From the NCBI GenBank assembly GCA_003342895.1, contig PTFA01000055.1:4905877-4969876 (forward strand): a DNA stretch of 64,000 bases. Reading direction: 5' to 3'. Positions within the stretch are counted from its first letter, which is position 1, and every line of letters starts with the position of its first letter. The notes beneath the pieces are model-generated. The model was not told where the DNA came from. It did not search any database and saw only the letters and a list, made by a program, of their open reading frames with translations. Source of the stretch: Casuarius casuarius (Eukaryota; Chordata; Aves; Casuariiformes; Casuariidae). Positions 54,250 through 64,000 of the stretch are shown in pieces. Both the position numbers and the translations under genes were made by a program.

Positions 54250-54268
54250 ACTACAGCTCCCAGGGAGC
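54250..54268 (+). promoter_or_regulatory. ZNF143/THAP11-type ACTACA..TCCCAG element
   Basis: The sequence reads ACTACAGCTCCCAGGGAGC, close to the ACTACAnnTCCCAGnnnGC promoter motif bound by ZNF143 with THAP11/HCFC1. It lies 54 bp upstream of the DIMT1 start codon, inside the CpG island, where such sites usually occur in housekeeping promoters. Binding is inferred. Confidence 0.7.
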
Positions 54269-54500
54269 ACCGCGGCGGGACTCGCTGGCGCCGAGATTGT
54301 GCGTCACCGGGAGGGGGGGCCTGGGAAAGGGCCGCGCCGTCTTCGCGGAGCCGCGGTGGCTGTGCGGCGCGTGGAGAAACGCAGCCGGGGGCCCGGGCGG
54401 GCCGGAGGGGGCGGCGGGGGGCCGGGGTGGCCCTTTGCGCCAGCTCTGCGGCGTCCTGCCAGCACTTCTGATCCCGGCTGCCGGGGGCGCTCCCTGAGAC

Positions 54501-56030
54501 GTACTCTGCAGTAGTGCTGTCTTTGAAGGTTAAAAAAGCCTAACTGTAAGGCTAAACGGTAGCACGTAGCATCTGATGTCTTTTATCCCGAGCTGTCTCA
54601 AGAATAGACTCTTCAACGGGGTTATTGGAAAGAGCCAAGCCAAGTAACCACTGAAACAGCACGGTTTAGCAAAGCATTGGTTTAATTGACAAAAATTAGC
54701 ATTATAGGTCGCTTTCCAGACAGAAGTACCCCTTAGGAAAAGCAGTTTCTCTTGCTCCAAGTCATTTTCCCCCTTCTCTTAAATTAATAATAAATATATG
54801 CCTAATCTTAATCTTAAAATTTAACCCAATCTTCAAATATACCTAAAAGGTAGGTATATTTTAACATTTGATCAGTGGCTCAAATCCTGCTGGCTGTTGG
54901 TCAACCACCAGTTAAGCTGACAGGGTTTGTATGTCATTTTACTGGAACTGTCAATTGCTCTGAAAACAGAGTGGGGGGATGCCACTGGGAAAGTCACATC
55001 ACTGCCTGTATCTGCAATAGCTGCTGGTCTAGCTCTACTTGTGCTGTTGTCTGTTGGCAAATTTCAGTATGATGTCAGTATTTCCTGATGGTTACATGAG
55101 CTGTTTCACCGAGTTTGACTTTGCCAAAGAGACTGCTCTGCTGATTTGTACTCAGGGCAAACAGCTAGCAATGACACTAGCAATGAACTGTCAGGATCAA
55201 TTCTGCATTTTTGCAAATTGTTTGAAGAGTCAAATAAAAGAAAACATAAAGATGTCTATCTACTGGTCAAGCAAAATAATTTTCATTTTCTTGATAGGTT
55301 ACCGAGGTATCTTGGTACACCTGTAACACCTGGCATATGGCACAGAACAGTGCCAATACAGCATTAGTAAGTTGTTCGTATGACCATTTGGATCGGAGTA
55401 TGAAGAGTGTCAGCCACTTATGAGCTATTTGAGAATGTGTGTGCTAGTGTTGCTATAAATTATTTCCTCTTTTCTCTTATGTATGGGAATATATATACCC
55501 CCAATATGATAAAGAATGTTTTCCTAGCTAATTGCACATTATTTGGTGCACGAAACAGTAAGGGGGGAGCCAATTACATGGCAATAAAACAATGTTTAAA
55601 CAGCCAGTGCGGTAATTAACCCAGAACAATATCCATTCCAGGTAGCTGTGCATGAGTAGAACCCTGCAGAAATGGAGGAAGGAAAGGTGAAAGTTAAAAT
55701 AGCCAGGGGAAGGACGTGTAGGGCTACACTTGCATACAGTAGCTCCAACTGTTTATTCAGTTGTACTACCTACAGATACCAGAGTTTGACTTACAGATTC
55801 CATCAGGTACTTTTTCAGTGTTTGTTATTCCCCAAAGCAAACAAAACATCTAGTTATCTAACATTAGACACCTGAAATATTTTCAGATTCAGTATAAGTT
55901 GTTATATAAGACACATTTGTACTACAGCCTCTCTACACCATTCTCCCTTGTCCAGCTATGACGGTTCAGCAAACGAGGTAATACGTGAGTAAAACTCTGT
56001 CAGAAGTTCTCATCGCCCGCCATTACTTTC
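54501..56030. other. AT-rich spacer between DIMT1 and IPO11 CpG islands
   Basis: About 1.5 kb of ordinary AT-rich DNA with no recognisable exon on either strand. Short open frames (up to 95 codons on the plus strand) show no recognisable domain. It separates the divergent DIMT1 and IPO11 promoters, so these are neighbouring rather than strictly shared promoters. Confidence 0.7.
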
Positions 56031-56207
56031 AATCGTTTACGCGTCAAAACTGGCCCCCGCGGCCCGCGGGCAGCCGTTAGCTCGGGACCGCAGCACTCCC
56101 GCCCCGCGCCGCCGGCGAAGCCGCAGGCGTCACGCGGTGCCGCGTGCCAGCAGCCCCGCCCCTTTCCCGCCCAGGCCACAGCGAGTCTCTGCCCCCAGCG
56201 GCGGCAA

Positions 56208-56217
56208 GCGCATGCGC
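56208..56217. promoter_or_regulatory. NRF1 palindromic site
   Basis: GCGCATGCGC, a perfect palindromic NRF1 consensus, inside the putative IPO11 CpG-island promoter. Confidence 0.7.
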
Positions 56218-56314
56218 GAGAGAGGGCGCGCCGGGCCCGCTCGCCCGCTGCCCGATGGCCCCGAGAGCGTCCGCACGCGCCGCGGGGAGCGTCAGTCGCG
56301 TGTCGCGGGAGCGA

Positions 56315-56322
56315 TGACGTCA
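56315..56322. promoter_or_regulatory. CRE octamer (CREB/ATF)
   Basis: TGACGTCA, the full palindromic cAMP-response element, about 100 bp downstream of the NRF1 site. Full CREs near start sites in CpG islands are commonly bound by CREB/ATF factors. Confidence 0.65.
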
Positions 56323-56464
56323 GCGGCGGCGCGCCGGGGGAGGCGGGGTGCTGCAGCGGCAGCAGCTGGTCCCGGCTCGTGGCGCGAGCTTCGGAATAGG
56401 CGGGGGTCGCGCGCGCCAGGCCCGCTCCGTGCGCGGCGCCGCGAGCCGAACGGTGGGTGAGCCG

Positions 56465-56786
56465 NNNNNNNNNNNNNNNNNNNNNNNNNNNNNNNNNNNN
56501 NNNNNNNNNNNNNNNNNNNNNNNNNNNNNNNNNNNNNNNNNNNNNNNNNNNNNNNNNNNNNNNNNNNNNNNNNNNNNNNNNNNNNNNNNNNNNNNNNNNN
56601 NNNNNNNNNNNNNNNNNNNNNNNNNNNNNNNNNNNNNNNNNNNNNNNNNNNNNNNNNNNNNNNNNNNNNNNNNNNNNNNNNNNNNNNNNNNNNNNNNNNN
56701 NNNNNNNNNNNNNNNNNNNNNNNNNNNNNNNNNNNNNNNNNNNNNNNNNNNNNNNNNNNNNNNNNNNNNNNNNNNNNNNNNNNNNN
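56465..56786. other. Assembly gap (322 N)
   Basis: A run of 322 undetermined bases flanked on both sides by very GC-rich sequence. The non-round length suggests an estimated gap size. It probably hides part of the IPO11 5' region. Apparent open frames crossing it are meaningless. Confidence 0.99.
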
Positions 56787-59700
56787 GAGGGCGCGGCGCG
56801 GCGCGGAGCCGGTCGGTGCTGGGCCCGGGCGGGCTCCCGGGGCGGGCGGCAGCAGGCCGCGGAGAGCGGCGGTGAAAGGGAGAAAGTGACTTCAGCTGAG
56901 GCCGAGAAGTGGGCTGGAGGCAGGAGCTGCTCAGGTTTGTCGTGTCGGGGAGGAAGGAATTGTGCGGTTGGACTGCGCTGTGCGATGCCCCTCCTGGCAT
57001 CTTTTACCTGTTTGTATCTGCTCCTGCTATCGTCGTTTGCATTTTAATTTGAAGTATCAGGTCTGTTTGTCACTGGTGCAACATTGCTTTTCTGCTCATG
57101 TATTTTTATTTCATGTGCTGATTTCTTTAGGCCACCAAGGGTAAGGGGAACTCACCATTATTTTTTATGTTGTTCAGTATTGTCAAAGTATTTTCTTTGA
57201 CTGCAGAAAAAAAGAAGAGCTGTTACCCGGTTCCATGGAGCTATTTTCTCGTTTCTCATTGAAACAATTTTCAGTCTGGATAAGATTGGTGGGAAGGCAT
57301 CAGAAGAAGTAACGCATTAAGCAGCACAGTTTGTTGATAGAACTTGTGTTTTGCAGAAATGAAAAAAGCAAGCACTGTTCTTTCATTAAAGGTGACTATT
57401 TTCTTCCGACAGGGTTTTGAAGAACAGCAGTTGAGGCCTTACTGGAAAGCAGCTTCTTCCCAGAATCAAAGGCAGGTTCAGTGCAGTAGCAGTGAGTTAT
57501 TTCTTCATTTTGTGTCATCTTAGAAAATGGTAATGTGCGTTATGTAAGAGCATGGCCCTACATACAGCACCAACGTTGCTTCCAACGTATGCTACTACGT
57601 ACATTGCTTCTTAATAGCTCAGATGATGTCTGCAGTGCATTCGGCATGGCTTTCAAATTGACATTCTTAATATTAAGAGTACTTGACTTCTTGAAACTTA
57701 AAGGCTTCATCACTATCTGCTTTTTGCCCTCTCATTCTTCTGTTGTACCATTTTGTAGAAATGCATTTCATACCATATGCATAAAATAAGAAAAGTTCCT
57801 GTTACCCAAACCCTACATATAATACACTTTAAAACTGTATTATCAGCAGCTGGTTTTAACTGTGTACTGAAATGGCTTATAGCCTGTTTCAGAGGATGAA
57901 GGCAGACTGGAACTGAAGTTTCTATTTCAGCTGTTGCATACCAATTTGTTATGAAGTGTTCTGTTGTATGTTTTTGACAATCTGTTTGTTAAGATGGAGT
58001 GAACTATAAAGAAGTCAAAGCAATAAGATTAGTCTTGTGAAATTTGTCATCCTATAAGCTTACTATCAAACATTTAAAATATTCTTCCATCGTCTCTGTG
58101 TGCGCCTTTGGCTCTTTCTGTGTTATGAATACTGAACCCTGTGACGGAGTTTCTTCTGAGCTTATATCTAAGCAAATTCCTCAGGAGTGGTCCTACTGTG
58201 ATCTTATAATGCCTATTGTTTGTGTTAGGACTTCTTGATCAGTTTTGTGTTTTCCATTTAACCCAAGAGGCCATTCTTCTTGCCCTAAGTGTTTTATAGC
58301 ATAATCAGAGTTCCTTTTCTAAATATCAGTCAGCTTCCCTTATTGTTGTCCTTTATTCCTAAGCTTTCCCTTCTTATTCCGTGTTCCTTTGTCTCTGGTG
58401 TTTTCTGCTGCTTATGCTTATGCTTTTCAGACCTAACTTCTTTAGTTTTAATGTTGTAATTTTATAAAAGTAGATCTGTAGAAGTTCTATTCCTCTATTT
58501 CTGTTAGTAGCAATATGGACACAAACCCTGTAACTCCTCCTTAGACATTTTCACTTTTCTTCTTTGCTATGGCTTAGATTGGGTAAAGAGTAAACAGCTT
58601 TTTTCATTAAAGTTAAGAGAAATTAATTGTTCTGGAAAATATCAGCTAAGGATGGTAGTGGTAGTACCTTGAATAGCCAGGATACTGGTAGCTTTTTTTG
58701 TTTTTACTGCTCAGTAGGAATGCTAAGGTATGACATAATTGATACAGGTAATACAGTGATAGAGAACAGACTCATACAGGGGTGTTTCTTGAGTGATGGA
58801 GGGGCTGGTATAACTACCAACTGTTCCTGAAATTGGCAAAATCCTTAAAAACATTGCTAATATGTCATGTGAGCATCAGGAAGAATGCTAGCACTCGCAT
58901 TAGACTCATTTGCTCAGAAGGGGACCCGAAAGTGGTTCTTGTGGCTTTTTAGAATGGAAACTTTGTTTCTCTTCTTTAAAGCAAATATGCTTAAAACACC
59001 CACCTTAAGTCATGCAGTGAAAAAGAATAGAGAACAATGGCTATTTTGAATGCGGGAATCTGGGTGTGACTAGACTCTTCAGCTAGTGCAATTGAGGCAT
59101 ATACTGTAATGAAGGGCAAACTCAAGTGTGATGAAGCAGCTGTCATGTTTGATTCTTTGGAGACGCTAGCTTGAATGATCAGATATCATTTTCAGTTGAG
59201 TTAATCTGGACAAAGAAAGCTTAGCCTTTAGTGTGCGTCCAGAGTAGGGCTGAAGAGTGCGTGAGTCATTCAGCCACAGTACTTCTAGCTGAAAATGCAT
59301 TTTTGAATATATTTTATTTTTTCAAAAAGTAAATGGAAAGGTAGCTGAACAGACCAGTTACTTGTTAGCAAAATCGTGTCACAGGAAGATCAAACAATCT
59401 AGATCAGCGTTTGGCTCAGTCTGCTTGTGAGTGCCATTCTCCTGGCACTTACTTACTACTGGTGACTGCTAAAGTTATAGGTGACTATTAAATCATCTTT
59501 TAGCCTCTCACCGTGCTGAGGGGTGGCATTTGGTGTATTGTATATCTTCTGGATAATAGCTATTTGATACTCCATCTATTTCATCTGCTGCACTAGGAAG
59601 TCTTGTGGTACTTGTTGAACTATGAGTTAAGCTCTACAAGTATTCAGTAGACAATATATTGTATATTTTATATATTTCTGCTCATGTATACTTGGAGGTG

Positions 59701-60954
59701 ATGCAGATTTTCTTCCTTGTCTGAAAAACCATGTTTTTATGATATGCATAAGTTTCACTGTCAATTAGGTGTCAAACCTGGTTGGGTCCTATCTGCATGA
59801 ATTGGTGTCACAAAAGTATCTGTATATGACAATAATGAAAACTGTGTTGTAGGGGATCCCATTAACACATAAGATGTGAGCTATTGTCTTGATTCAGTTA
59901 TCTTTACAAAGCATATGCAGAGGTTAAGTTTATTCTCAAGAGAAATCTTGTTCATGAGGAGGGATTATAAGGACTTTATCCTAGGGCTGAAATTGCATGT
60001 GATGAATCTCTCTGGCTTGACACTGCTGAGAGTCCTATATTCCTCCTTTCTCCCTTAGCCAGTGTGGTGCGTGTTGGACCATGTACTCAGGTGGCTCAAC
60101 TTGCCAACTTTGCAAAAAAAACTAACAGTTTTCTGTATGATTAGTGAGTTCACCTGGCTTAGCAAGAAGTCTAGTGAGGACCAGAGCTAGTGCAAGGAAA
60201 GGAGTGGAAAGACAAAAAGGTGAGGAAAGGGAGAAGCTGGGGCCTGGAGGGAGTGGAAGAAAGGGAAAAAGAGGGTCCCCCTTTCAGGGTAGTTTCTAGG
60301 TTGGGGATGTAGTAATATGTAACTTTGCTCTAAGTCCATATTCTGTTTTGGTAAGACAAAGAAACGAAAGTAGATTAATATAAAAGATTGTACCCCAGCT
60401 TTAGGAATTAGCTTTACTTGAAAGTTCACTAGTCGAAGGGAATATTGAAGTCATATTGAAGGCATGCTGTCGTTCTGTTTTTCTGTATGTGCCTCCAAAT
60501 TTGGCAATTGGTTATTCTTAAATTCTTTTTTCCCTTAAGAATGATTTTTAGGAGAAAAGGGATCCTTGTCAATACAGCAGCATTTAATTTCACCATAGAG
60601 GGAGATTCCTAAACATAGGTATTCATTCACTCTTACGGTACTGATATAACTGTAACATAAAGTCATGGATTTCCTAATAGTTGTCAAAGCTCTTGTTCAT
60701 CCAACGCAGTTTTAATAAATATCTTAAGCTGGCATAAATAAGCACTACTGATGAAGCAGCATTGGCTTGCATCTAAACTGCCTGCTTTTTATGCCTGGCA
60801 CAAGTACCTATATAGCAACGTGGTATGGAAGTGATTTGGGAGCTTGATTCACATGGATACCAGTGTATTTCCCCCCTATCTCCAGCTTCAGGTGTTGAAG
60901 AGGTGCAGGCACAAGCAGAGGGTGGTACTATTTATTTTAGTGACCATGCCTTTT

Positions 60955-60955
60955 T

Positions 60956-60988
<33 letters not shown>

Positions 60989-60989
60989 A

Positions 60990-61029
<40 letters not shown>
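60955..61029. repeat. Compound (TA)n(TG)n(TA)n microsatellite
   Basis: Alternating purine-pyrimidine tract of about 75 bp: TA repeats, then TG repeats interrupted by one TATG, then TA repeats again. It is likely length-polymorphic. Confidence 0.95.
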
Positions 61030-61030
<1 letters not shown>

Positions 61031-61315
61031 ATTTATAAACATGTTTGTAGTTAACCAAAACTGCAAATACAGGTTTGCAGTTTGGCACTGTAAGGAGTGA
61101 TTTGAAATAATGATTATATTTTTCTTTTTATATCAAAGAACTTAGAAAATAATTGTAAAAAACAAGCTATGATGACTGCTATCATCAGAAGAAAGCAGAA
61201 ATTGTTTAGAGGAATCTCTCAAACATAAAAGCAACAAACATCATTTTGTTCTGTCCTGTGTGGATTCTTAAAATATGCTTGCTATGGACTTAGCAAAATC
61301 CCAGACATAATGCTG

Positions 61316-61389
61316 TGTTATTGCCGTTTATATTTTCTAGCATTTTTTGCTATGTTATTGCCATTTATATTTTCTAGCATTTTTTGCTG
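61316..61389. repeat. 37-bp tandem duplication, two copies
   Basis: 61316-61352 and 61353-61389 are adjacent copies that differ at an internal G/A and at the last base. Each contains ATTTTCTAGCATTTTTTGCT. Confidence 0.95.
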
Positions 61390-64000
61390 AAAGTAACTTC
61401 TGTAAGCTAGTATAATTCAAAATACTCTTTTCTACATGTTCTTTATATGCATAATAATGCTATTTATAGTAATTGTGACTGTTCTTGCTCTATAGCCACT
61501 TATATTAAATTCTGTTTGAGTGTTTTGTAATATGGTGTAGCATAATTCCCCCTACCTTCCTGGAAAATGTGATGGTAAGTTGTGGGCTCTTTGGCAACAA
61601 TGGCTATTTTATGTTATACTTTGCTTATATCCTCTGAATCCTATTACATTACGCATAAATTTATAATAATTGAGAGACTGTCAGCTTGCAAAAAAAAAAA
61701 AAAAAATTGAAGGGGAAACTTCTTAGCCTTGGAACAAAATGTGTAGATTTTGAGGATGTCATATTAGCTCTATTTTTTAATGGGTTATGTCAACTGCATG
61801 CAAATATAAATGCATTTCTCAGGTAAGGGAAACCCCAGCAGAAATAAATTAAAAAAATGAAGTGATCATATATTACCTTCCTAATTTTTTTCAAAGCGGG
61901 GGTCTTGGATGAAACTAGAACATGTTTCTGATTATTGTATTGGAATAGGTCTACTGACTTTTCATAATGTGTTGTCTTTGACTTTTTTTTAACAAATAGA
62001 TTTAACTTTTCATGATGATGAAACAAAGACCTATTTCAAAACACGTATCTTGATGTTTTTCTTGTTAATTCTTATTAAATAAATACTAAATTAATATAGA
62101 ACATACTGCTTCCTTAAATATTTTACAGTATTTATAAACTTCAGAGTTTTCTCATCTTTAGGGAAATTATTCTTTGTCTTCAACTTTGTTATATTGTTTG
62201 CGACAGCCTCATCCAATCTTGTTGAGGAATATTGCTCACTTGGGGTCAGAAAGCAATCATGCAAATTTATGGAAGATTAAATCTATCGAGCTTTGTTAAA
62301 TTTAAACACCTTACTTATTAGGAAGTTCCTGAATGACAGTTTTCTGGAGCATGGGAGAGTATTCTTTGGAAATATCACTACAAGACTACCCAGTTCTGAT
62401 GATCTTCCATATGTGTCTGCTATGGTCCCTGTCAAGAGACAGGACACTGGGTTAAATGAACTTTTATTCTGACCTGCTAAGGCTGTTCTTATAGCAGTGT
62501 CTACCCCATTTTTTTAATGAAAATATGAGCTTTTTCAAGAATGAATAGCATTAAAAAAAAAAAAGAAAAAACTTTGTGTATGTTTCTCTGCTTTTGTCAT
62601 CTTTAGGTCTGCAGGTTGATTATTTTGAAATAAGGAAATGAAAAACATCCTCATGGTTTTTGCATTTGTGTTGTGCTGACTTTAAGCCTATCTGATGAGA
62701 ACTGTTCTTGGTTAGTATATCAATTATATAAATCTTTAGCAGCAACACCATTCCCCACAAAAAAGCAACCTTCCCCTTTCCACCTCTGCCAAAAATACAA
62801 AAACCCCCTCTTTTTCTGCATCAGCTTTGAATGTAGTTGAGAAATAATTTCATTTAATGGGCATAGTCTTTTTGTGGTGCAAAATCAGTTGTTACATGAA
62901 TGCTCCATAATCCATTTTTTCTCTCAAATGAGCATGTCCTTGGAATAGATCTTCAGCAAGTATCTGGGTACGTGCTGCTGATTCACTGTTGATATATATG
63001 CAGTTTTCCTGTGGCAATTCATTGTTTGAAGAACACTGTATAGCAAAAGGCCTAAAATCGTCAACTTATCTGCAGCTGAAGTTACTTATTGTTTCTTTTT
63101 TCCTCCTTTTTTGCACACGTACCCACACGCTCTACAGGCTTGGCTTGATTTTTGGAAGTTCTCTCTGCTCTTGAGGTTTCATCTAGCAATTAGGACTGAT
63201 GGTCTGCTTTTTTTTTTATAAAAAGTTTGTTGATTAGGTGCTTCAGAATAATGCTTCATCAAGTCTTGTTTCATAATGTAAGATAAGTATACATTTATTT
63301 TGCAAAGGAAATAATTTGACTTTTGAATGGAAATAAATGACATTACTACTACTACCATTATTACTTCCCATCGTGATCGTTACAAGTTCACATGATGTTT
63401 TTCTGTCTTTATGCTAGGCAGTATGCCCCATAGAGTAAGCCAGTCCCAATTTAACTTTACAGTCTAAATCAGTGTCCTGGTTCCCTGGAAGTTAGTAGTC
63501 TACTAAGAAGAAATCTGAGATTGTATGTTTAAATTTGTTATGTAAAGACCTCATAATCCTAGGAAATTTTTAGAGAATCTGCAAATTGATAAAGGTTGAA
63601 ATGACTGGTACAAGTAGAAAAGACAGAAGAAATAGAAGGTAGACCTATTTTGCAGGAAAGTTAAAGCAGAAGGATAAAAAGATATATCACACAGGAAGTC
63701 TAGGACAGAGTTGAGTTATTTGGTCTGTTAGATTATTGCTCTAAAAAGAAAGATGACTTAGTAGAGTTGAGAGTATACAGAGTTGTGGTTTTTTTTTTTT
63801 TTTTTCCTTCTTTTAATCTTAGAAGCTTCAATATTTAGTCCATTTTTGTTGCGGATGACTGGATACCTGGTTATGCATCATGAGTTCTTAGTTTTGTTGT
63901 TTGCTTTTTTTATTGTGCAGGGCTATTGGTAGTATCTTTCATCTTGCTGCTTGTTTTGATGTTAGGATGGTGGTTCCCCCTCTTTCTCCCTCCCCCCCAA

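Larger units (their letters stand above)
56030..56960 (+). promoter_or_regulatory. IPO11: CpG island, probable IPO11 promoter and first exon (interrupted by gap)
   Basis: GC-rich, CpG-dense sequence with Sp1-like GGGCGG/CCCGCC boxes (for example 56151-56172), an NRF1 site and a CRE. IPO11, an importin-beta family receptor reported to import UBE2E3 and RPL12, lies next to DIMT1 in the opposite direction in human, so this island is its likely promoter. GTGGGT at 56453 or GTGAGC at 56457, just before the gap, could be a first-exon donor. In human, coding starts in a later exon, and no IPO11 coding sequence is visible in this window. The gene assignment rests on synteny. Confidence 0.6.
56961..64000 (+). 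other. IPO11: Probable IPO11 intron 1, no coding exon seen
   Basis: About 7 kb of AT-rich DNA. The IPO11 N-terminal coding sequence was not found in any frame. Open frames are at most about 90 codons and without recognisable domains. It contains a TA/TG microsatellite (60955-61029), a 37-bp tandem duplication (61316-61389), a poly(A) run near 61690 and a poly(T) run near 63788. A possible non-coding exon with an acceptor-like ccgacag at 57405-57411 is weak. Confidence 0.5.

Noticed and set aside
56320..57000. Long open frames crossing the N gap
   Set aside because: Most of their length is undetermined bases, and the ends are GC-rich non-coding promoter sequence.
57405..57475. Possible non-coding IPO11 5'UTR exon
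   Set aside because: Acceptor-like ccgacag and a gttcag donor are present, but the donor is weak and nothing else supports an exon.
61282..61310. ATGGACTTAGC as the IPO11 start (MDL...)
   Set aside because: The next codons do not match the IPO11 N-terminus and a stop follows quickly.

Overview
The window is vertebrate nuclear DNA, most likely from a bird. Protein-coding genes are split into short exons with GT-AG introns. Compact AT-rich introns sit between CpG-dense promoters. I saw no Alu, B1 or similar SINE and no recognisable CR1 end. The gene order KIF2A (+), DIMT1 (-), IPO11 (+) is as I recall it from human 5q12. The bird call is an inference; a crocodilian or turtle is not excluded. 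No prokaryotic-style operon, CRISPR array, tRNA or rRNA gene was found.

Layout. 1-9698 is the end of KIF2A intron 1. 9699-44561 holds KIF2A coding exons 2-21; exon 1, with the start codon, lies upstream of the window. The exons join in frame to 684 residues after a split glycine, which with the 22-residue human first exon gives 706, the length of the human canonical protein. A 114-bp cassette exon at 37059-37172 adds 38 residues and matches the known long isoform. The KIF2A 3'UTR follows, with poly(A) signals at 45111, 45408 and 45498. DIMT1 lies on the minus strand, with all 12 coding exons between 48523 and 54196, and encodes a complete 310-residue protein. KIF2A and DIMT1 converge tail to tail. 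DIMT1 starts in a CpG island (about 53940-54500) that carries a ZNF143-type ACTACA..TCCCAG element. A second CpG island (about 56030-56960) has an NRF1 palindrome, a CRE octamer and a 322-N assembly gap; by synteny it is the IPO11 promoter and first exon. 57000-64000 shows no IPO11 coding exon and is probably IPO11 intron 1.

The genes are housekeeping neighbours, not a pathway. KIF2A is a microtubule-depolymerising kinesin-13, DIMT1 is the 18S rRNA adenosine dimethyltransferase, and IPO11 is an importin-beta family receptor. I found no convincing new biological system. The observations most worth a second look are the UGC-rich acceptor and RBFOX motif around the KIF2A cassette exon, a possible decayed tyrosine-recombinase retroelement near 33.2 kb, a perfect 12-bp-arm hairpin at 25919-25944, several young tandem duplications, a G-rich run beside a DIMT1 splice donor, and the unresolved IPO11 first exon.
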